NCBI RefSeq assembly: GCF_036588685.1
Contig: NC_086384.1
Coordinates: 56,896,945-56,960,944 of the forward strand
Direction of reading: 5' to 3'
Origin: Mytilus trossulus
Lineage: Eukaryota > Mollusca > Bivalvia > Mytilida > Mytilidae
Length of the DNA stretch: 64,000 bases
In this document: in pieces, positions 12,993 through 23,860 of the stretch
Layout: every line of letters begins with the position of its first letter
Position numbering within the stretch: the stretch's first letter is position 1
Position numbers and translations under genes: made by a program
The notes under the pieces: model-generated
Databases searched by the model: none
What the model was told of the DNA's origin: nothing
What the model saw: only the letters and a program-made list of their open reading frames with translations

Positions 12993-14612
12993 TTGGATAA
13001 GAAGTTGGTCATATTTGAAACAAATGTTACAAAATCAATAAAATTAGCCAGATAATTGTTGCCAACAGGATCTATGACTCCTATTTTAGCTCTTGTGCAT
13101 CCATTTGGCTGTTTAATATGTGTTATCAAATGATCTGAACTTGTATTACAAAACAACATAAAAGGGCAACATCTTTCGTCCAATATCAGATAACAATATA
13201 TAGTATCTAAAATAAGTTAAAAATTCCACAATACTATATAATTCATTTTATGTGTGAATTTGTTCGAAATGAAGAGACTTTTTTTAATGTCATGATTAAT
13301 TTATATGTCGCTTTCTATATCTATGCTTAGCATTTATTTCAGATGACATGGACTCCTCACCCTGATGACCCTGCTGCCTTTCATAACTTTATCCGTATAC
13401 ATATATTAATAGATAAACAAAAGGCTGCATGCAACGCGTATTTTTGTATTTAAAATGATTCGTTGTAACGAGAATATTTGTGGTGAATGGAAACTGTGAG
13501 GGCCACAATCTTAAATTGCTTATAAATGTTGCTGGGGCCAGTTTCGTTATCTGATCTGAATTTTCTGAAATGTGCAAGGTAGATAGACATTTTGATTTTT
13601 TTTTACCGTCGGTAATGAACCATTGTGTTGATCCCATGCTAAACATAACAAAAATCTCTGTACAAAGGTCTGTGAATTTTCTACAAAAATAGTGATTTTA
13701 TTTTCACTAAATTCTCTTTTTCTACTAAATACAATAATGAACTATAAATAATAATGCTTTGCTAGAAGTTTCCCCTTGTTATATGTACAAAATTATATCT
13801 CTATTATTTATTGTCTGTGCTGTTTTGATAATATTGCAGTTTGCACATTTCGGAATTGACAGGCCACAGGAGGGGTCATAAACCGTACACGAAAAGATAA
13901 AATATTGATATAAGTACTTAATTTGCATCTTTGAACCCCCACCCCGGCTTGTTTTTTTAGGAGCCTGGGGTGTCTAAAAATGGTCAATTACAGACAGCCG
14001 AGTTCACATTTTACTTTCCAGGCGTGTTATTGTTGATTGTTAAAGTCCTGAAAACGGATAGAGGGAAACAAAAATGTTTGATATATCTGGCTTTAGATTC
14101 AGTTTTTTTTAAATATAAATTAAGGCTTCATTTTAATTTAAGAATTCTATGAATTCAAAATATAAAAAAACGCAGAAAAAAAAATAAATGAAGTGAAATA
14201 TCTTAGTAAGGAGTCATTACTACAGAGATGGTGTGTTTGACACACAAAACTTAAAAGCTTAGTGATATTACCAATATTAAAATAAAAGTGTATTTTAGTT
14301 GGGTATTTTTTCCATTTACTCATTTTCAATTATAATCAAGGCACATTTTTTTTTATTCATGAAAAATATTTATATATAGAAAAGAAGGACTTATTTTTCA
14401 CTTCCTCCCCCGTAATTCTTTATCAAAAATATTTATTTTGAAATGAAAAAAGCTAAGAAATCTTAATTTTATTAGTGTTCTCTAGGTTATCTCGTCTTCA
14501 TTCTCTGACATATTCTAGCCTGCCCTTTCATAAAATAGTGATTTTGTTTTAGTGCTCTATCGAACTTTCGAAAAAAAAACCCAACTGATAACTGTTTAGA
14601 AAAAAAAAATGT
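12993..14612. other. Left interior of the Transib-like element, no recognisable protein
   Basis: Two minus-strand frames (12920-13183, partly made of the iterons, and 13389-13646) have fairly protein-like composition but no motif I recognise. They could be remnants of exons. The rest is AT-rich without signal. The interior continues at 20906-21876 beyond the retrotransposon. Confidence 0.4.
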
Positions 14613-14617
14613 GTTGG

Positions 14618-14977
14618 TGTTACGATCATCTATTTCATGTAAAATAATTATCACATGTTGATAGATTAGAGATAAAGAATACTTTTACTAATTCATAAAT
14701 TTGGAACTATAATTAAAGCTTGTCAGCGGCTTGACCGCAAATATTTATGTATCCGGTGTCTTGTTTATTTTAACCACGTGCAATATGAAAATGTCAGGAT
14801 TTTCCCATAGTTGTATTCTTGCACGTGGTTGCCATGAATTATGTTGTTCAGTTGTGATATTATACTTGAATGGTTAACATCATTAATAAAATGTAGTCTC
14901 TTCATTAGTCTGGATTATTTAGGTTCCTAATGGAACCAGAGTTGTCCCCAGTTGTGATAAAAAGGTGCCACGCTACA
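14618..14977 (+). repeat. 5' LTR
   Basis: Identical to 20541-20900 except for one T/G difference near base 50 of the repeat. It holds AATAAA at 14885-14890, a candidate polyadenylation signal. It also holds a perfect 12-bp inverted pair, AACCACGTGCAA (14772-14783) and TTGCACGTGGTT (14819-14830), each with a CACGTG core, and a small hairpin GGTTCC-TAAT-GGAACC at 14922-14937. Confidence 0.95.
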
Positions 14978-14979
14978 TC

Positions 14980-14995
14980 TGGTGGAGGTACCCAA
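14980..14995 (+). promoter_or_regulatory. Candidate tRNA primer-binding site
   Basis: Two bases after the 5' LTR the sequence reads TGGTGGAGGTACCCAA. Primer-binding sites of LTR elements start with TGG, the complement of a tRNA CCA end, at this position. I could not assign the tRNA. Confidence 0.6.
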
Positions 14996-15013
14996 CTTCG
15001 ATCTACCAACTGA

Positions 15014-15712
15014 ATGAATTCGAAGTACAATTTACGGAATGCAAGAGGGAATATGGCCGAAAACGCCGACATATCCATTACGGTAGAGGACGAGGCCACC
15101 GTCCAAATTAATCAGCAATTCACTAACATTGAATCGGTACTGCGATCCTTAGGGAACAAAATAGAAAATAGTGGAAGTTCGATGACATTTTGTCCCTCAT
15201 TCTTTAGTGGACTCCCAACAGACGATCCAATATCATGGCTAGAACGTTTCCGTGCTTGGGTAGACTTTAACAACTGGAAAGACCCTAATAAGATATTTAA
15301 CGCCATGAAGTTACGTTTGGCTGGATCCGCACTTGAGTGGATCAAAAACGTGAGTGCTAACTGTGTTGAAAATCTGGAGACTCTTTTCCAAGCATTTAAG
15401 GACCACTTTCAAAATATTCATCCTAAGTGGCTCTTAGAGCAACAATTATATGACCGTAGAATGCGCGATGATGAGAATCTGGAAGACTATGCAAATGACA
15501 TTGAAAAACGGTGCATTCTTTTGCAAAAAACTGAAAAGGACAAAGTGATGTGTTTCATCCGTGGAATTACGGCAACATTAAGAATGTTCGTAATTCAACG
15601 AAACCCTCAAAATTGGCAGGAAGCATTACATACCGCTAGATTAGCCAACGAATCCGTCCACATTTTACCCCAGTTTAACCAGCTGACGACCAAATGCAGA
15701 TTTCGAGTGTGA
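15014..15712 (+). pseudogene. gag: Gag, capsid part, with a frame break before the zinc knuckles
   Basis: This is the first open frame after the leader, 232 residues from an ATG at 15014. Residues about 50-215 carry the retrotransposon Gag capsid pattern: PSFFSGLPTDDPISWLERF, then ALEWI, then LFQAFKDHF and LEDYANDIEKR. The frame ends at TGA 15710-15712 just before the expected nucleocapsid. The two CCHC zinc knuckles lie in another frame downstream (15823-15963), so a length change has occurred between 15677 and 15712. In an intact relative the protein would form the particle that packages element RNA. It starts 36 bases after the 5' LTR. Confidence 0.9.
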
Positions 15713-15753
15713 CGCAGTGCATCAAATCGCAAAATGACACTATCGCAAAATAA

Positions 15754-15963
15754 AGTGAATCTGTTCAAAAACTAACTGTATCGCAAAATGAACCCGCTGT
15801 TTGTGCAGTTTCTAGCGTTACTTGTCAAATGTGTGACAAACAGGGACACATTGCGAAAAATTGCAACCAACTACCAAGATTCACCGGCCAAAAGAAGGAA
15901 GAAAGGAGATGTTATAAGTGCGGTACCGTCGGACACATTCAGAGGAACTGTCGAAAAAACTAG
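15754..15963 (+). pseudogene. gag: Gag nucleocapsid part, two CCHC zinc knuckles
   Basis: In the frame of position 15823 the sequence reads CQMCDKQGHIAKNC and, further on, CYKCGTVGHIQRNC. These are two C-X2-C-X4-H-X4-C knuckles that bind nucleic acid in Gag of many retroelements. The frame is separated from the capsid part by the frame change near 15677-15712 and by a stop codon TAA at 15751-15753. It ends with TAG at 15961-15963, directly after a slippery heptamer. It is too short and too broken to be seen as a simple open frame. Confidence 0.9.
15954..15960 (+). promoter_or_regulatory. Predicted -1 ribosomal frameshift site between gag and pol
   Basis: The heptamer A AAA AAC is set exactly in the gag frame (codons CGA AAA AAC) and is followed at once by the gag stop TAG. 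A -1 slip leads into the pol frame, which stays open for about 950 codons. A_AAA_AAC is a classic -1 slippery heptamer of retroviruses. The next 45 bases are unusually GC-rich (GGGCGGCCGCTGGGCGG) and could form the downstream structure; the exact fold was not computed. Confidence 0.75.
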
Positions 15964-18821
15964 AAGTGCCTAGCCGTGTGAGGGCGGCCGCTGGGCGGAA
16001 CGAACCTTTTACATGCCCCAGCGAAACTAACAATGTAAATATTTTTATGAATGGAATTAATTTGATAAACAATTATATTCAAATTAAGGTAGGACATGTT
16101 AATCAGTATGCTCTCATTGACTCAGGGTCAGACATTAATGTTATAAATGAACAAGTTATTAAGACTGTAAATTGTCGGAAGTATAGATCAGATAAGACGA
16201 GAATTACTGCTGTTAATAATGAGCATATGTCAATAAGTAGTGTTGTTTATATTCCAATTACAATTGGAAATGATATATTTAGTATAAAATTTTATGTTGT
16301 TCAGAGTATAAAGCCAGATATTATTTTGGGCTTAGAATTTTTACAAACAAATAATATTATTATAGATTTTAATAATAATAAGATACGTGTAGACCCTCGA
16401 CGTCAACTTATTTTAAGCAAAGACACTGTCATACCGCCGATGAGCGAGAAAGTTGTTGTAGCTAGAATAAGAGGTAGTTATCTGCCTGATGAAATAATTG
16501 GTTTAACATCAGCATCGCCAAAATTATTGTCTTCTGGGTTAATGACTGCTAAGTCAATTAGTAAAGTAGATAAAAATCAGATTTTGTTTGGTGTGGGTAA
16601 TTTTACGGATAAACCATTTACTTTATCAAAACAATGTAATTTAGGAAAGTTTGTTTGTTTATCAAAGCATGATAAACTGTATGATTTTGAATCTCTTGAT
16701 ACCGGAAGTAGAGTATGTAAAGTATCAAAATCAAGTGTTGATGTGAAAGATCAAGCTGATAAATCTTTATCAGTAGATCAAATATCTCAGTTACAAGATT
16801 TAGTTGACAAATATAATGATGTGTTTGTTGGTAAAGACAGTAAACTAGGTAAATGTTCACTTTTGAAACACAAAATTGAGGTTCCAGAGGGAAACTCGCC
16901 TGTTCGTCAACGAGCATACAAGGTAGGCCCACGTCAAAAAGATGTTTTGGAAAACATGATTAAAGACATGCTTGAGCAAGATATTATTGAAGAGTCTATT
17001 AGTCCTTGGGGTGCTCCTTGTCTGCTCGTTGCGAAGAAAAATAACAATGGGTATCGTTTTGTTGTTGATTTTCGTTCTCTGAACAAACATATTGTAAATC
17101 TAGACGCTTATCCACTCCCTACAACAGATGAAGCGTTAGAAAGCTTAGGGTCGGCTTCACCGACGTACTTTTCATGTTTAGACCTTCAGTCAGGTTTTTA
17201 TCAGTTAGAAATTGACCCTTCTTCCCGTCCCCTTACAGTATGGCGTTGTCATTTTGGGTTGTTTCAGTTTAAACGATTGCCAATGGGACTGAAGAATAGC
17301 CCTCTGACTTTTCAAAGAGTCATGGAAGCAGTGTTGAGAGGACTCAATTGGAAATCATCGCTTGTGTACCTTGATGACGTTATAGTGTTAAGTCGAACTT
17401 TTCAAGACCATTTATTACATTTGCAACAAGTTTTCGAAAGACTTCGTAATGCCGGACTTAAACTGCATCCGTCAAAATGCAACTTTGCAAAACGGGAGAT
17501 ACGCTATCTTGGACACATTGTCAATAGCGAAGGAATATCCCCCGATCCCGAAAAAGTGACCGCTATAAGAACATATCCAATACCAACCAATTTAAAACAG
17601 TTAAGAGCATTTTTAGGACTTTCAGGATATTACCGCCGTTTTATGAAGAACTATTCAAAACTTGCGTCACCTCTCTATCAATTAACGAGAAAAGATACAA
17701 ACTTTGTGTGGACTGAACAGTGCCAAACGGCTTTTGACGAATTAAAAGAATCATTAAGTCAACCACCAATTCTAGGATACCCGCAATACGACCAACCCTT
17801 TCGTCTCTACACTGATGCTAGTTCGTTTTCTCTTGGAGCTGTGCTATGCCAAGTTCAAAATGGAATTGAACGTGTAATATGTTACGCTGGCAAGTCTTTA
17901 TCTGCGTCCGAGAAAAATTACGGAATAAGTGAAAAAGAGTGTTTAGCTTTAGTATATGGTATAAAACATTTCGATTGTTATTTAAGACACAATAAATTTG
18001 AAGCTTTTGTGGATCATTCTTCTCTAAAATGGCTATTGACGATGAATGAGCCTGTAGGAAAATTCGCACGCTGGAATGCGTTAGTGCAATCATACGATTT
18101 TGACATTAAGTACCGCCCAGGCAAAATTCATACTAATGCAGATGGCATATCAAGGCGGACTTATGATGACGAGGTAGATCATTCAGATAATTGGGATGAA
18201 CTGCCAACTTTTGACTGTATTTCTCAACCAATCAAAGATACACAGAGGCGTGCCGAATTGCCAAATGATGCAGTGAAACTCAAAGGACTGACAATAGTCA
18301 CGTGTGCTGCTGCCGTAACGGAGAACGACGAAAATGTAGTACTATCTAATGACAGTATCCGTGATTATCAAAGAATTGATGCGTGGTACAAAGATTTAAT
18401 TATTTATCTTGAAACAGAAACACTTCCAGACGATCCCAAGAGACGTAGAGATATTCTTACCATACACAACTCTTATGTCATAGACAATGGAACTTTATTT
18501 CACATTTACACTCAAGATAAACGCAAAGTTAAAAACATTGACATAAACCTACAAATTTGTATACCGAAACGATTAGTGAAACTTGTACTAGAAGAAACAC
18601 ACGACTCTTTATTGAATGGTAATCACTGCGGCATAAATCGTACTTTATTCAAAACGCGCTTACGATATTACTGGCCATCGTTAAACTCCGACGTTATAGA
18701 ATGGGTAAAATCTTGCGTTATGTGCAGCCAACGTAAGCGACCACAAACATTAACAAAAGCTAAATTAATGTCCATGCCTGTCCCCAGTCAACCATTTGAA
18801 GCCGTTAGTACTGATATTTAA
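15960..18821 (+). pseudogene. pol: Pol: protease, reverse transcriptase, RNase H and start of integrase, ended by a stop codon
   Basis: The open frame reaches back to 15918 without an ATG, so entry by frameshifting at 15954-15960 is the likely start. Counted from 15918, the aspartic protease motif DSG is at about residue 68. Reverse transcriptase follows, with VVDFRSLNKH near 381, CLDLQSGFYQLEI near 418, LPMGLKNSP near 455 and the active-site YLDD near 483. RNase H is at about 630-740 (LYTDASS, EKECLALVYGIKHF, a D-H-S-S block). The integrase zinc finger is at about 893-935 (H...H...C..C). TAA at 18819-18821 stops the frame just after the first catalytic aspartate of integrase. Apart from that the domains look intact. 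Confidence 0.95.
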
Positions 18822-18827
18822 GGACCA

Positions 18828-19100
18828 ATGCGTAAGACTGTAACCAATGGAAATAAATATGTACTTGTATTTATTTGTTACTTGACCAAATATGTGGAAC
18901 TTATACCGGTGAAAGACATTACCGCTGTTACTGTAGCAGACGCCTTTTTAAAGAATGTCATATGCCGCCATGGTATTTGTAAAACTTTGCACTCTGATCG
19001 TGGAACGAACTATTTATCGAACATTGTTCGCGAAACTTGTCGTCTTTTAGATGTAAAGAAAACACAGACAACTAGTTTTCATCCACAGTGTAACGGTTAG
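18828..19100 (+). pseudogene. pol: Integrase core, middle part, between two in-frame stops
   Basis: Same frame as 15960-18821, continuing after the stop at 18819-18821 and ending at TAG 19098-19100. It carries the second catalytic aspartate in HSDRGTNY. The second stop lies just before the SER motif that holds the catalytic glutamate. Both stops therefore sit next to DDE residues, and no integrase can be made from this copy without read-through. Confidence 0.9.
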
Positions 19101-20009
19101 AGCGAGAGAATGATGTCAACTATAGTTAATTCTATTTCCAAGCGTATTAATGATGACGAAGACAATTGGGATAGATTTATTCCGTTCATTCAATATTCGT
19201 ACAACAATACCCCTTGTCTTGACAGTACTGAATATACACCATTTTTTCTCACACATGGACGATATCCTAGATCCTTGCTTGATATAAGTTTTGACAATTT
19301 CGATTTGCCAGTGACTTGCCGTGATTATATAATTCGTTTATTGGAAAATCTGGACAAATCACGAGAAGTAGCCGTAGAAATTCTCAAGGAACGAAAACAA
19401 CAAATGGTGACAACAGCAAACAGAAAGACACATGAACTACAGTTTGCTGTCGGTGATATCGTGTACATATATCGGCCAGTTGTAACTCCAGGAAAGCATC
19501 GAAAATTCATGCGACCGTGGATTGGACCGTACTATATTACACAAAAACTTTCAGACATTCATGTTAAAATCCGCCGTAAATCAGATGGAAAACTAGTGAA
19601 GAACCGTGTTCATGTCAATCGTTTGAAACATGGGTTTTTGTGGCATGATAGGCCACAGGACCCTGAAGCTCCCCCAAATGTAGATGCCACTGAGCCCGCT
19701 ATTTTAGCTGATGAAGAAATTCCCCCTAATTTTGTAGATAATACTGAAATACCCCAGGGTGTGGATAATGTGTCTCAAAATGGTGACCCTCAGAATGATA
19801 GTATTTCTGAAAAATTGTATGAGGTAGAAAAAATTTTAAGAAAGAAATTTGTTGATGGTAAATGGTATTACCGAGTGAAATGGTTAGATTTTGACTCTAC
19901 GAATAATTCTTGGGTAGAGTACCAAGATTTAAATGAGAAATGTAAAAAATATGTGAATGACATGCATAAGAAAATATTAACTGATCGTAGAAGTAAAAAG
20001 AAGAATTAG
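19101..20009 (+). pseudogene. pol: Integrase C-terminal part with a chromodomain
   Basis: Same frame again, ending at TAG 20007-20009. It starts with the conserved glutamate region (SERMMSTIVNS), continues with YNNTPCLDSTEYTPFFLTHGR, which is typical of Ty3 integrases, and with a GPYYI type C-terminal fold near 19525. The last 65 residues read YEVEKILRKKF...WYYRVKWLDF...SWVEYQDL, the aromatic cage and WEP-like block of a chromodomain. In chromoviruses this domain targets integration to modified histones. Whether this element is a true chromovirus needs a reverse transcriptase tree. Confidence 0.85.
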
Positions 20010-20540
20010 TTTTTTGTATTACACAAGTTTTGAATTTATATTTGTTTATTTCAAAGACAGAACTTTGTTTACATGTTTGAATCATCGATGATTGGGTTGA
20101 TAAGTTTGGAAAACCCCTAGGTTATTTTTAGATACATGTGTATTAGCAACTTGCATATTTGTAATCTATACACATTGACTATAGTACGTGTTTAGTAGTT
20201 TAATGTGGAAAACTTACCGTACTGTGTATATATTTTATTATTTGGTTTTGTAGTGTTAGTTTTTTACTTGGTATATATTAGAGGTAAGATTTTTTTTCTT
20301 CAAGTTAATAGTAAATTTTAAATAAAGATAATTTTTCTCTTGGCTAAGAATATTTTTTTTATCATTTCCGCGGAACTGATCACTCCAATGGTTTTGACAG
20401 AAAATGTAATTGATAAAGTACTGATCTTTTGTAATGATAATTTTTAGCTACGATTTAAAATTATACCTTTTGTCATTTCTAATTTAATTTTCACTTTTGA
20501 TTAATCAGAGAGTGGTACTCTGTTTGAAAACCGGAGGTAA

Positions 20541-20900
20541 TGTTACGATCATCTATTTCATGTAAAATAATTATCACATGTTGATAGAGTAGAGATAAAG
20601 AATACTTTTACTAATTCATAAATTTGGAACTATAATTAAAGCTTGTCAGCGGCTTGACCGCAAATATTTATGTATCCGGTGTCTTGTTTATTTTAACCAC
20701 GTGCAATATGAAAATGTCAGGATTTTCCCATAGTTGTATTCTTGCACGTGGTTGCCATGAATTATGTTGTTCAGTTGTGATATTATACTTGAATGGTTAA
20801 CATCATTAATAAAATGTAGTCTCTTCATTAGTCTGGATTATTTAGGTTCCTAATGGAACCAGAGTTGTCCCCAGTTGTGATAAAAAGGTGCCACGCTACA
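20541..20900 (+). repeat. 3' LTR
   Basis: Second copy of the 360-bp LTR. It is preceded by a short purine-rich stretch (GGAGGTAA at 20533-20540), the likely polypurine tract, and followed by the target duplication GTTGG. The 530 bases between the pol stop and this LTR hold no open frame. Confidence 0.95.
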
Positions 20901-20905
20901 GTTGG

Positions 20906-21876
20906 AAAAATCTTTCAGCAAGTGCATGATTCTTAATAGCTATAAGATACATTTTTCTTTTACAATACAACTTTTAAATCTTACGGGAAACTATTCCAAG
21001 CTTTCACTGTAACCTCGCTCTAACTTATCCCCATCCCCCCCCCAAAAAAAATAAAAAAAAACAAAACAAACAAACCCGCAATACTATTGTCATTCGTATA
21101 GTCAGCACTCAATTGTTCACAAACAAATGTGTTTTAAGCTGCTAAAGACATGATTGAATCGCTCAGAAAGTCCTTTGTTCTATATTATTGCTCTCCATTT
21201 TTATGCAAAACCTTTTACATTTTTATTTTATGGGTTATTGTTGAAGGTCGTACGATGACGTATGGTTGTTAACACATACTTCCTTTGGTTTCTTATGGAA
21301 ATTTGTCCATTGACAACAAACATACCACATCATCTACTTTATGTAAATATTGAATAAATTACAACGTATTTTGGTGATCTTGCAAAATGATCGTAATTCC
21401 GAAAATCGTAAACATATTTTCTTATCTTAAAAGGGGGCAAGAAGGGTTCCATTAACAGGCCAATAAACAAGATTACAGTTAGTTTAAAAAAAATAATTAA
21501 AAATAGGGGTATTTTTTTCTCTCATAATAACAGTAAACAGATTCACAACAATGTCAATTTCAAGAAAGCAGACAACAGCTAATAAGTCAATAACAGTACA
21601 GCATCACTGATCTTGAATATATGCCACTTTTAACTAAAATATAAAAGCACAGGACCAGGACATAGGAGCACAGAACCAGGACCGTTTTTCTTATCACCAG
21701 CACAGCGTCAGGATTATTCCGTTTAACGAACTTGCACGACTTTTGCAATATAATAGTGTTGTAATATACTTTGCATGGTACTTATGACACATCAGAGAAA
21801 AATTAAGCAACAAAACAGTCGTTTTATTGTCGTTCTGATACAATGTAAACAAACCCACCAGCACAGAATCAGGACC
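20906..21876. other. Right interior of the Transib-like element
   Basis: AT-rich with no coding signal. From 21648 onward there are scattered CAGCACAG, CAGGACC and GTCAGGA words that match the iterons of the left end in inverted orientation, as expected for a symmetrical transposon. Confidence 0.5.
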
Positions 21877-21945
21877 CACCAGCACCCGTCAGGACCAAAT
21901 CACCAGCACAGTACGTTCTCTCGCAGGACAACCATACCCACCGTG
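21877..21945 (-). repeat. Right terminal inverted repeat of the Transib-like element
   Basis: Reverse complement of 12545-12613 with one difference. TGTTT follows at 21946-21950. Confidence 0.9.
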
Positions 21946-21984
21946 TGTTTTGAAATTTTATTCCATCCAAGAGCTGTACGTCAC

Positions 21985-22830
21985 ATCCGGTTGTATATAC
22001 GAAAGTAGATCTTAAAAGATATTCCCTTGAATTTGACAGTTGTAGTTTTTTGTGTATTAATTGTGAGCTGCCACTTAATACAGTAAGAATTTAGTTTATT
22101 TATAGAGTCCTGTAGACCTACAGAGGTTTCAGATAATACAAAAATGTCATCTGCAAACAAAAGGCAGTTCATTGACCAATTTTGAAGTCACTGGTTTACA
22201 GTTTTCATCAAATATTTCATTTATGTACACTTAAACAAGTTTGAACTCATATTATCCCTTTGTTTCACTCCTCTATCAGTAGAGACATATTCAGATATAT
22301 TTTACTTTGATTTCTCTGAAGCTTCAGTATTCCTATATATTTTTGTTTATCAGATTAGACCTAACCTCCACACTTAATCAAATGCCCTTTGTAGGTCTAC
22401 AAAACATTTATAAATCTTATTTTTTATGATTGATATATGTATTCAGCAGTCTTTACAAAAAAGGCACCATCTGAAATACTAGTCTACTGTCTTTCTAAAA
22501 GCCTCGTTTATGGTGACATATATTATTTTCAAATAAAGTAAGTTCCCTTCAATTTATAACCATATGAAATAATTTACTCAGACAGCTCATCAGATAAATT
22601 CCTATGAAGTTTGAAGGATTAAGATGATTCCCACTTTTAAATATAGGAACATGACTACTAATGATTTATTCCAATTTTCAGGATATAGGGAGGTAGATTA
22701 TATAAGGTTGGAATCAGAGATAAGGTTAGCTATTGCTGTTAACATTGAAGAACTACTATGTTTTATAAAGTCATATCAAATTTTATCTGGTACACAACTT
22801 TTTCCACGTTTTAATTTTTGAATCTGTGAT
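21985..22830 (-). pseudogene. Dead LINE (non-LTR) reverse transcriptase fragment
   Basis: On the minus strand, 21981-22172 encodes LLFADDIFVLSET followed by LNSYCIKWQLTIN. This is the FADD catalytic block and the following helix of non-LTR reverse transcriptases. Upstream on the same strand (higher coordinates) broken frames show the expected earlier blocks: STDRGVKQ, then CFVDLQRAFD, then LSDELSE and, near 22800, a K..GKS.VPD block. Several stops and frame changes interrupt them. The fragment lacks the endonuclease and the 3' end, so it is an old truncated copy. The clade cannot be told from this. Confidence 0.8.
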
Positions 22831-23860
22831 TTTTTTTATTTCAAATAAAGTCATTGGTGTATCACTTTCTTTTGAAGTTAGCAACTTCTCTTTTTTACAT
22901 AATTCTTCAAAAATACTTTTCTCACAATTGTTATAAATCCTTTCAGGATTACCCTGATTTTGAAAATGATCTGCAAACCGATTTAAATCTAGTATATTAT
23001 TATCATTCTTGTACTTTATTTGTTGTTCTTAATAGTTTTCAAAAATAATTGCTTTCATTTGCTGACATGTTGTATTCAAAACATTGTGTTTCAATTCTCT
23101 TTTTTTTAAGTTAAGAAACTTTTTTGAATTATTTTGTAAGTTTTATAGATTGGTCAAATGGAGATAACTTTAATGTTGTGCCAGAAGCGGAAGAAGAGTC
23201 AGCTGATGTAGGCCCTTAGGTAATCAGGTGCCTTTATGAATCCAGGGGAATTTTTATCGATTATTTCGCACAAGAATATAGTTCCATATTTGATCAATCT
23301 AAATACCAAATTTTAATTTGACATGATTTGTAGAACTTCATAAACGTTGTATTGTTTATGTTATGTATTTTTTTTAAGGTGAACTGATTTTATTGGAGAT
23401 AAATTAGTTGTATTTTTGGGACTTTTTTGTGACTTCGGAAAACCTAAGATGATCTAGAAATACACTTGATTATGACTACAGAAGATCTTTGCTAAATGGC
23501 ATAATAAGGGCATACAACTAGAAACCACACCAGCATCGGTTAATTTGTGACAAATATTTGGACTTGAATTCGGGATAAAAGCAGATACTTAGCCAAATAT
23601 TTATCTTCTTACGCATTAACTTCAAAAAGCAAATCTGGTCGATCGAAGAATAATACGGCGGCCTTCCCTTCCTTTTATACCTTTAAAATACATCAATGTT
23701 GTATGTGCAAATAATCCCTTGTCAAACACGATGATTTTCCGCGTTATTTTCAACTATTGTCAGATGCAAACCACTCCACATATAGAATACTTTAAAAATA
23801 CCTTGATAGATTATGAAGGTCAAGAGTAACTGTATTTTTTCATTAAAAACGATCCGATTC
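22831..23860. other. AT-rich DNA, no gene seen
   Basis: Short open frames only (22854-23048). No repeat that I can name. Confidence 0.4.

Larger units (their letters stand above)
14618..20900 (+). mobile_element. Ty3/gypsy LTR retrotransposon, full length but disabled
   Basis: Two 360-bp LTRs (14618-14977 and 20541-20900) differ at one base by eye. Both begin TGTTACG and end GCTACA. The element is flanked by GTTGG on both sides (14613-14617 and 20901-20905), a 5-bp target duplication. Inside, in order, are gag, a zinc-knuckle region, protease, reverse transcriptase, RNase H, integrase and a chromodomain, which is the Ty3/gypsy (Metaviridae) order. There is no envelope frame. The copy cannot make intact proteins: gag has one frame change and one stop codon, and integrase has two in-frame stops. 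The near-identity of the LTRs points to a recent insertion. Confidence 0.95.
12545..21945. mobile_element. DNA transposon with 69-bp terminal inverted repeats and Transib-like ends, split by a Ty3 insertion
   Basis: The left end (12545-12613) and right end (21877-21945) are inverted copies with one mismatch, beginning CACGGTGGGTATGGTTGTCC. Both are flanked directly by TGTTT (12540-12544 and 21946-21950), a 5-bp target duplication. Both ends also carry iterated CACCAGCACAG..TCAGGACC words. A 5-bp duplication with ends CAC.RTGG is the known signature of Transib and RAG-like transposons, and CACGGTG resembles the recombination signal heptamer CACAGTG. That family assignment is inference. Without the retrotransposon the element is about 3.1 kb. 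I could not recognise a transposase in the interior. Only two minus-strand frames of 85-87 codons (12920-13183 and 13389-13646) are present, so it is probably non-autonomous or decayed. Confidence 0.75.

Noticed and set aside
15881..16072. Minus-strand frame of 63 codons over the gag-pol junction
   Set aside because: It is a shadow of zinc-knuckle and pol coding sequence.
16618..18093. Minus-strand frames inside pol (16618-16932, 16857-17090, 17818-18093)
   Set aside because: They are shadows of the strongly supported plus-strand pol frame.
12545..21945. Reading the CACGGTGG ends as an EnSpm/CACTA element
   Set aside because: The flanks share 5 bp (TGTTT), not 2-3 bp. This fits Transib better, although it is not proven.
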